From IMG/VR virus record IMGVR_UViG_3300006752_002826, positions 1-31,575 of that record: a stretch of DNA of 31,575 bases. One strand, written 5' to 3'. The position numbers and the translations under genes are program-made. This document shows, piece after piece, positions 28,179 to 31,575 of the stretch (its first letter is position 1; the number at the start of each line of letters is the position of its first letter). The notes beneath the pieces were generated by a model. It searched no databases, was not told the origin of the DNA, and worked only from the letters and a program-made list of their open reading frames with translations. Origin of the DNA: a virus.

Positions 28179-29880
28179 CTATTTTTGTGAATGGAGTAAA
28201 GTTACTAAAATAATACCTTTGTTCCCTAACACTAAAGTTTATATCACTTACCTCCTGTGGAAAACCTACTAATTTCTGCTTCTTAATCTTCTGTGAACCG
28301 AACACTACAGAAGTATCACTCCACTCAACCGCTCTATTCGGTCTCCACACAAACATAACATTGTCAGCTTTATCAGCAAAAGTACCTCCACCTTTTATTC
28401 TATTGATATCTGGCTTTGGATATCTGCCGTCATCACCTTTAATTGGTGTTACTTGGTGTGCTACTAAGTGTATTGAAATATTATTATCTAAGGCAAACCT
28501 TTTCAGTTCAGACATGAATCTGGATATGTATAAATCCTCACGCTCACCGCTTCTCATTCTATGTTGTACAGTGTTATACGGGTCTATAATCAAAGATCTA
28601 ATACCCTTTGTTTTAACTAGGAATCTAGCCCTGTCAAATATCTCCTCTAAGGTGAACCCTGCTTTTGGATATATAACGAAGAAATGCTTCTTGACGAATT
28701 CCATGGCATTCTCGTATTCAGTCAGACTCATTTGATGTGAGTAATGTGGATCGGCACTCTTGCCCATATACATCTCAATAATATCGTTAAAGAAATCATT
28801 CATAGGCATATTCTCAGGAGAAAACACACCAAATCTCCAACCATCATGAAAAGCCTTAATTGTGGCTAATTGATTCACAAATATTGATTTCCCTTCGTTC
28901 TGGTAACCCGTCCATATATTAACCTCTCCATTTCTCCAAGTCCAAGCCTTGTCTATAGAAGGAATATAAGTAGTAGTGCCTCTTTCCTGACCATTATGAA
29001 AAGAATCCAACATAGAACTCTTTACGTCATCAATAGAGAATATACCCTCTACCTTTGGATTTAAGGCTGTTTTCAGACGATTTCTGAGACTTTCAGTGCC
29101 TTCTGCTATAAGTACCTCATTAGCGTCCTTAAACGGGCTAAAATCGACTAATAAGCACTTATCTGCACCAAACCGCCTTACGAGCTCTTTTTCTAATACT
29201 CTGCCATTTTCATCGTTGTCTGTTGCTACATATATTGTTTTTGCCGTTGAAAATAAATCCCAACAGGTGTTTAAGCATTCGAGCTTCTTGTCTATGTTCT
29301 TGTCACCCTTATTTGGAGCACCCATGTTTACAGAAGTGTGGAAATCTACTCCGGCAACCTCCCAAGACAATGAATCCATTTCACCCTCACATATAACAAT
29401 TGTATCTTGATCCTTACATTTATCGTAGTTATACACTACGGGTTCAGCATCCTTAGACTGTATAAATCTTTTGCCGTCAATATATCTAGTCTTTGTGTTA
29501 ATCATTTTCCCATTTACAAAGTATGGGAATATAATAGCCTTGTCATCTCTTGTTGAGACAATCTTGTTAGCGTCAATAACCTCATCTGTGATAGCCCTCT
29601 TCTTGAGGAAATCCCTACCCTTTTCAGTTATTCTAGCCATGTTATCTTTCTTGGGGGCTTTGTATACTTTTATTTCTTCCATTGGATTGTTTGTTTTAAC
29701 AGAACCACTCCATCCACACTTGTGGCAATGATAAAGTCCTGAGTTAGTGTTGATAGACAAGCAGGTGTCTTTCCAATTCTCTTTACCCATCTGAATGCAC
29801 TTTGGGCATTTAACTTTCTGTTGATTGGAATTACCCTTTATATCTATTCCTAAATTCTGTAAATTGTTTATAGTATCCAT
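28156..29880 (-). CDS. Primase-helicase (T7 gp4-like)
   Basis: The 574-residue protein joins primase and replicative helicase. Its N-terminal zinc site is C25-x2-C28 and C52-x2-C55 (K-C-P-K-C, H-C-H-K-C). The TOPRIM domain has I-V-I-C-E-G-E-M-D at 161-168 with the catalytic Glu165, A-T-D-N-D-E-N-G at 219-226, and K-D-A-N-E at 251-255. The DnaB-like ATPase core has Walker A G-Y-Q-N-E-G-K-S at 325-332, Walker B S-L-I-I-D-P-Y-N at 429-436 and H-L-V-A-H-Q at 471-476. It primes DNA synthesis and opens the fork. No phage DNA polymerase is seen in this window, so host polymerase is probably used unless a gene lies outside. Confidence 0.92.
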   Translation of the reverse strand: MDTINNLQNLGIDIKGNSNQQKVKCPKCIQMGKENWKDTCLSINTNSGLYHCHKCGWSGSVKTNNPMEEIKVYKAPKKDNMARITEKGRDFLKKRAITDEVIDANKIVSTRDDKAIIFPYFVNGKMINTKTRYIDGKRFIQSKDAEPVVYNYDKCKDQDTIVICEGEMDSLSWEVAGVDFHTSVNMGAPNKGDKNIDKKLECLNTCWDLFSTAKTIYVATDNDENGRVLEKELVRRFGADKCLLVDFSPFKDANEVLIAEGTESLRNRLKTALNPKVEGIFSIDDVKSSMLDSFHNGQERGTTTYIPSIDKAWTWRNGEVNIWTGYQNEGKSIFVNQLATIKAFHDGWRFGVFSPENMPMNDFFNDIIEMYMGKSADPHYSHQMSLTEYENAMEFVKKHFFVIYPKAGFTLEEIFDRARFLVKTKGIRSLIIDPYNTVQHRMRSGEREDLYISRFMSELKRFALDNNISIHLVAHQVTPIKGDDGRYPKPDINRIKGGGTFADKADNVMFVWRPNRAVEWSDTSVVFGSQKIKKQKLVGFPQEVSDINFSVREQRYYFSNFTPFTKIDEIRKSI

Positions 29881-29882
29881 AT

Positions 29883-29921
29883 TAGTGTTACACTATTTAG
29901 TATATAACATGATGTTATATA
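29883..29921. repeat. Two palindromes between winged-helix and primase genes
   Basis: A 13-base palindrome TAGTGT-T-ACACTA lies at 29883-29895, and a perfect one with ten-base arms TATATAACAT-G-ATGTTATATA at 29901-29921. The DNA to the right, up to 29950, is almost pure A/T with two more TATAACA words. The TAGTGTTA word is that of the repeat cluster at 18276-18387. The site lies right upstream of the primase-helicase ATG at 29880 and probably controls that gene or serves replication. Confidence 0.68.
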
Positions 29922-29951
29922 TTTTATTTATTATATAACAAGTGTATAACA

Positions 29952-30248
29952 TTATACTGCCACTGTGGCAGTTACAGAAGGATAGATTCGTCTCTCTCTA
30001 CCGTTTTTTCCTATGTATTTCGTTTTACGTGTTAAATAGCCTCTCTCTTCGAGTTTATTTAGAATTCTATACATAGACCTGTCTGATATGCTTAAAGTCT
30101 CGCAAATCGCTCTATTTGAAGCGTAGCAGTACCCCCTTTGCTTACTCAATGACTCTATATGTGATAATACAGCTTTTTCCCTTAACGTCATGTCTTTGTC
30201 CATTGTTGTTAAATCTATATTTAAGTATCTAGTCTTCTTTGTTTTCAT
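29952..30248 (-). CDS. Winged-helix DNA-binding protein (replication initiator or regulator type)
   Basis: The 98-residue protein carries one winged helix-turn-helix: L-R-E-K-A-V-L-S-H-I-E-S-L at about 22-34, Y-A-S-N-R-A-I-C-E-T-L-S-I-S-D-R-S-M-Y-R-I-L-N-K-L-E at 42-67, then E-R-G-Y-L-T-R and a basic wing K-N-G-R-E-R-R-I-Y. This resembles the helix-turn-helix domain seen in phage replication initiators and in HTH_36-type proteins. Its last codons contain the CTGCC-N5-GGCAG dyad, and the palindromes follow at once, so the protein may bind its own 3' region. The gene stands first after the hairpin element and before the primase-helicase, as expected for an initiator or switch protein. Confidence 0.7.
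   Translation of the reverse strand: MKTKKTRYLNIDLTTMDKDMTLREKAVLSHIESLSKQRGYCYASNRAICETLSISDRSMYRILNKLEERGYLTRKTKYIGKNGRERRIYPSVTATVAV
29956..29972. promoter_or_regulatory. Perfect dyad ACTGCCAC-T-GTGGCAGT
   Basis: An inverted repeat with eight-base arms and a one-base centre lies inside the last codons of the winged-helix gene. The core CTGCC-N5-GGCAG has the same spacing as the dyad at 18254-18268. The half-site GGCAGTTRCA also appears in both early promoters (21875-21906 and 31163-31194). Confidence 0.65.
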
Positions 30249-30265
30249 CTTGCTTGTTTATGTAG

Positions 30266-30337
30266 CAAAAAAGAGGGGCATTGGCAGTACGTTTTCATGA
30301 AAGTATCAGTAACAAAACGCTTATGGCTTACCCCTCG
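30266..30337 (-). promoter_or_regulatory. Long branched hairpin with T-tail: terminator or leader RNA
   Basis: On the minus strand GAGGGGTA (30336-30329) pairs with TGCCCCTC (30280-30273, one T-G pair) and six T follow, as in a terminator. Between the arms is a second helix, CGTTTT with AAAACG, around a 17-base loop. The whole structure is some 65 bases, unusually long for a simple terminator. It fills the gap between the SSB-like gene and the winged-helix gene and may end or attenuate transcription into the latter. Confidence 0.55.
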
Positions 30338-30353
30338 ATCTTACTACGTTTAA

Positions 30354-30608
30354 TTAGAACGGCAATCCATCACCTGCCTTAGCAGTTGAAGTTTGCTTTT
30401 TCTCCTGAGGCTTGTAGTCATCAATCCACACACTGTGCGTCTTTCCATACTCATTAACCTGCTTCAAAGCACCTACGGCTAACCTTAGGTATCTTTCACC
30501 ATTGTATTCATACCAATGATCCTTAGTCATACTCTCCTTTATGGAGATGTTTACGATATCATAGCTTCCTGCTTTTTTACCGTTTCCTACATACTTTTTT
30601 TCACTCAT
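30354..30608 (-). CDS. Small SSB-like protein, 84 residues
   Basis: The protein begins M-S-E-K-K-Y-V-G-N-G-K-K-A-G-S-Y-D-I-V-N-I-S-I and has a beta-rich middle with Y-L-R-L-A-V-G-A-L and Y-G-K-T-H-S-V-W-I-D-D-Y. It ends D-G-L-P-F after a polar linker. A compact beta domain, linker and D-x-x-P-F tip is the plan of single-strand DNA-binding proteins, whose tip recruits partners, but the core is shorter than a normal OB fold. It is next to the ERF-like gene, which fits a role on single-stranded DNA. The call is by plan and place, not by clear homology. Confidence 0.5.
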   Translation of the reverse strand: MSEKKYVGNGKKAGSYDIVNISIKESMTKDHWYEYNGERYLRLAVGALKQVNEYGKTHSVWIDDYKPQEKKQTSTAKAGDGLPF

Positions 30609-30612
30609 AATT

Positions 30613-31158
30613 CTAGTTTAATAATTGTTTTTCTACTTCCTTACTAATCTTGTATTTTTTTCTTACGTCTTGTATCTTGAATTTACCAGAAGATATAGCC
30701 TTCTTAGCATTGTTGAACTGCTCAGTTCCTGCATTTAACCAATTCAAATCCTCAGAAATACTCTTGCCATGGGTGTTAGTAGCGTCAGCATCTTTATTAT
30801 CATCAATAAGAAATAATCCACCCAAAGCGTATTTTCTAGCATAAGAACTACTTGATCCAAAAGATTGGGCAATATCCATCCCTTTCTTATTTACATTAAT
30901 ACCTGCCTCTCCTTTACCCTTCTTTGTTTCGTTACCATCTGTCAAGTAAGCGATAGATTCCGCATAAGGAATGCCTACTATCTCCTTTATTTCATCCTCG
31001 ATAGTCAAACACAGACCAGTCTCCACTAATAGTGGTTTTAAAGCCTCCAAGATGTCCTCTTGATTTCTGTAGTTGTAATTACCAAAGCTGTTCCTTTGGT
31101 TTTTAGGTGCTTTCAGTCTCCCCTGAATATACACAAGTTTCTCTGTAAGTGTTTTCAT
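30613..31158 (-). CDS. ERF-family single-strand annealing recombinase
   Basis: The 181-residue protein has the ERF hallmarks: G-N-Y-N-Y-R-N-Q-E-D-I-L-E-A-L-K-P-L-L at about 26-44, a central strand region with E-S-I-A-Y-L, and Q-S-F-G-S-S-S-S-Y-A-R-K-Y-A-L at 98-112, followed by L-F-L-I-D-D-N-K-D-A-D. Such proteins anneal complementary single strands and work with an exonuclease, here probably the PD-(D/E)XK exonuclease further along the operon. The C-terminus is charged and variable, as usual. It is the first gene behind the strongest early promoter (31163-31194), four bases ahead of the SSB-like gene. Confidence 0.85.
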   Translation of the reverse strand: MKTLTEKLVYIQGRLKAPKNQRNSFGNYNYRNQEDILEALKPLLVETGLCLTIEDEIKEIVGIPYAESIAYLTDGNETKKGKGEAGINVNKKGMDIAQSFGSSSSYARKYALGGLFLIDDNKDADATNTHGKSISEDLNWLNAGTEQFNNAKKAISSGKFKIQDVRKKYKISKEVEKQLLN

Positions 31159-31162
31159 ACTT

Positions 31163-31194
31163 CAAATCTAATAAACATTTCTGTAACTGCCAAA
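31163..31194 (-). promoter_or_regulatory. Main early promoter
   Basis: On the minus strand TTTG (31194-31191), 20 bases, then TAGATTTG (31170-31163): a full match to the Bacteroidetes consensus. The spacer begins GCAGTTACAGAAAT, so that TTTGGCAGTTRCANAAAT is common to this promoter and the one at 21875-21906. The ERF-like ATG is five bases beyond the element, so the leader is very short or absent. Confidence 0.82.
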
Positions 31195-31225
31195 AAAAAG
31201 AGCAAGGTAAAAACCCCACTCTTTT
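31192..31225 (-). terminator. Terminator behind the lysis-side genes
   Basis: On the minus strand AAAAGAG pairs with CTCTTTT and the inner TGGGG with CCTTG (two G-T pairs, one T-G), loop TTTTTA, followed by eight T in all. It insulates the early promoter, whose TTTG overlaps the T-run. Confidence 0.8.
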
Positions 31226-31264
31226 ATGGAAAACAAAGAAAACACCTTATAAAAAGCGTCTGAT

Positions 31265-31295
31265 CAAAGTTAAGGTAATAACATCAATCATGCAA
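31265..31295 (-). promoter_or_regulatory. Promoter-like element ahead of the terminator
   Basis: On the minus strand TTG (31295-31293), 20 bases, then TAACTTTG (31272-31265). It overlaps the end of the 34-codon ORF and has only about 40 non-coding bases before the terminator at 31225. It would make a short RNA, or it may be a chance match. Confidence 0.45.
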
Positions 31296-31388
31296 GTTAT
31301 TAAGTTGTTTCTGTTTAATCTGACGATAGAATTCTTCTGCTATCTGTCTAATTTCGGTGGTGCTTATCACCGATGATTTTTTCAGCAC
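31284..31388 (-). CDS. Small ORF, 34 residues, GTG start, overlapping the holin-like gene
   Basis: The frame is open from a GTG at 31388 (TTG starts lie further upstream) to TGA at 31284. It encodes a helical product with S-T-T-E-I-R-Q-I-A-E-E-F-Y-R-Q-I-K-Q-K-Q as its core. The last 20 codons lie beyond the holin-like stop and look protein-like. The start is uncertain, as it lies 40 bases inside the upstream gene. Confidence 0.42.
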   Translation of the reverse strand: MLKKSSVISTTEIRQIAEEFYRQIKQKQLNNLHD

Positions 31389-31575
31389 CTCTTGATCCGA
31401 AGTATCCAATAAATACAATTGTTAAAAGTTCCTTTACAGTGTCCAATCCATCTATCTGCATATACCACCCACATATAAATGCCAGAGTCAATACTATAAG
31501 CGTTAGTGGACGTACATTTTGGGCTAGCCAACCACTTCTTGAGTCTGCTACCCATCTTCTAGTGATACCATCAAA
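31348..31575 (-). CDS. Holin-like membrane protein, C-terminal part only (cut by the window edge)
   Basis: The last 75 residues of a protein that starts outside the window. They contain R-R-W-V-A-D-S-R-S-G-W-L-A-Q-N-V-R-P-L, a hydrophobic segment (L-T-L-I-V-L-T-L-A-F-I-C-G-W-Y), an acidic loop, a second hydrophobic segment (E-L-L-T-I-V-F-I-G-Y-F) and then G-S-R-G-A-E-K-I-I. The plan W-x-x-x-x-R-P, hydrophobic helix, loop, helix and G-S-R-G-x-E-K is that of a group of phage holins in Bacteroidetes phages (3TM type). A holin would let the lysis enzyme pass the inner membrane. Confidence 0.65.
   Translation of the reverse strand, partial: FDGITRRWVADSRSGWLAQNVRPLTLIVLTLAFICGWYMQIDGLDTVKELLTIVFIGYFGSRGAEKIIGDKHHRN

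Overview
The window is a large part of a double-stranded DNA tailed phage (or prophage) genome of siphovirus type. Every gene I can support lies on the minus strand, so transcription runs from base 31575 towards base 1. The host is probably a member of Bacteroidetes, most likely a flavobacterium. The reasons are the AT-rich DNA, promoters with a TTTG/TTG element 19-20 bases from a TAnnTTTG element, and structural proteins of the kind seen in flavobacterial phages. The host assignment is inference. Both ends of the window cut genes.

Layout in order of transcription. (1) 31575-31190: the end of a holin-like membrane protein, a small ORF, and a terminator. (2) 31194-22012: the early/replication operon. 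It holds an ERF-type annealing protein, a small SSB-like protein, a winged-helix protein, a T7-like primase-helicase, a RusA-like resolvase, a sigma-factor-like protein, a PD-(D/E)XK exonuclease, a protein with the DNA-binding domain of DnaA, a putative small terminase, two further PD-(D/E)XK-like proteins and the large terminase, ending at a strong terminator. Many micro-genes of 26-56 codons fill its gaps. (3) 21906-20470: a second operon of small hypothetical genes with its own promoter and terminator. (4) 20446-18967: a very AT-rich five-gene cassette built around a Gp88-like protein, with its own promoter and terminator; copies of a 20-base direct repeat lie on either side. (5) 18966-18182: a mostly non-coding control region with a small gene and a cluster of repeats. 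(6) 18181-1: the virion genes. Tail genes come first: a tail assembly chaperone with a -1 frameshift, tail completion, tail structural proteins and tape measure. Head genes follow: an XkdF-like protease fusion, scaffold and major capsid. Then come the tail tube, portal and adaptor genes, and finally fibre genes including a three-LamG-domain protein.

The main new observations are these. A -1 frameshift site (T TTT TTT at 17693-17687) opens an 87-residue extension of the tail chaperone. Two distant control loci (18253-18387 and 29883-29972) share a CTGCC-N5-GGCAG dyad and TAGTGTTA-type repeats, and look like operators or an origin. The two best promoters share an extended TTTGGCAGTTRCA sequence. 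At least a dozen small genes below 60 codons are supported by tight stop/start overlaps.
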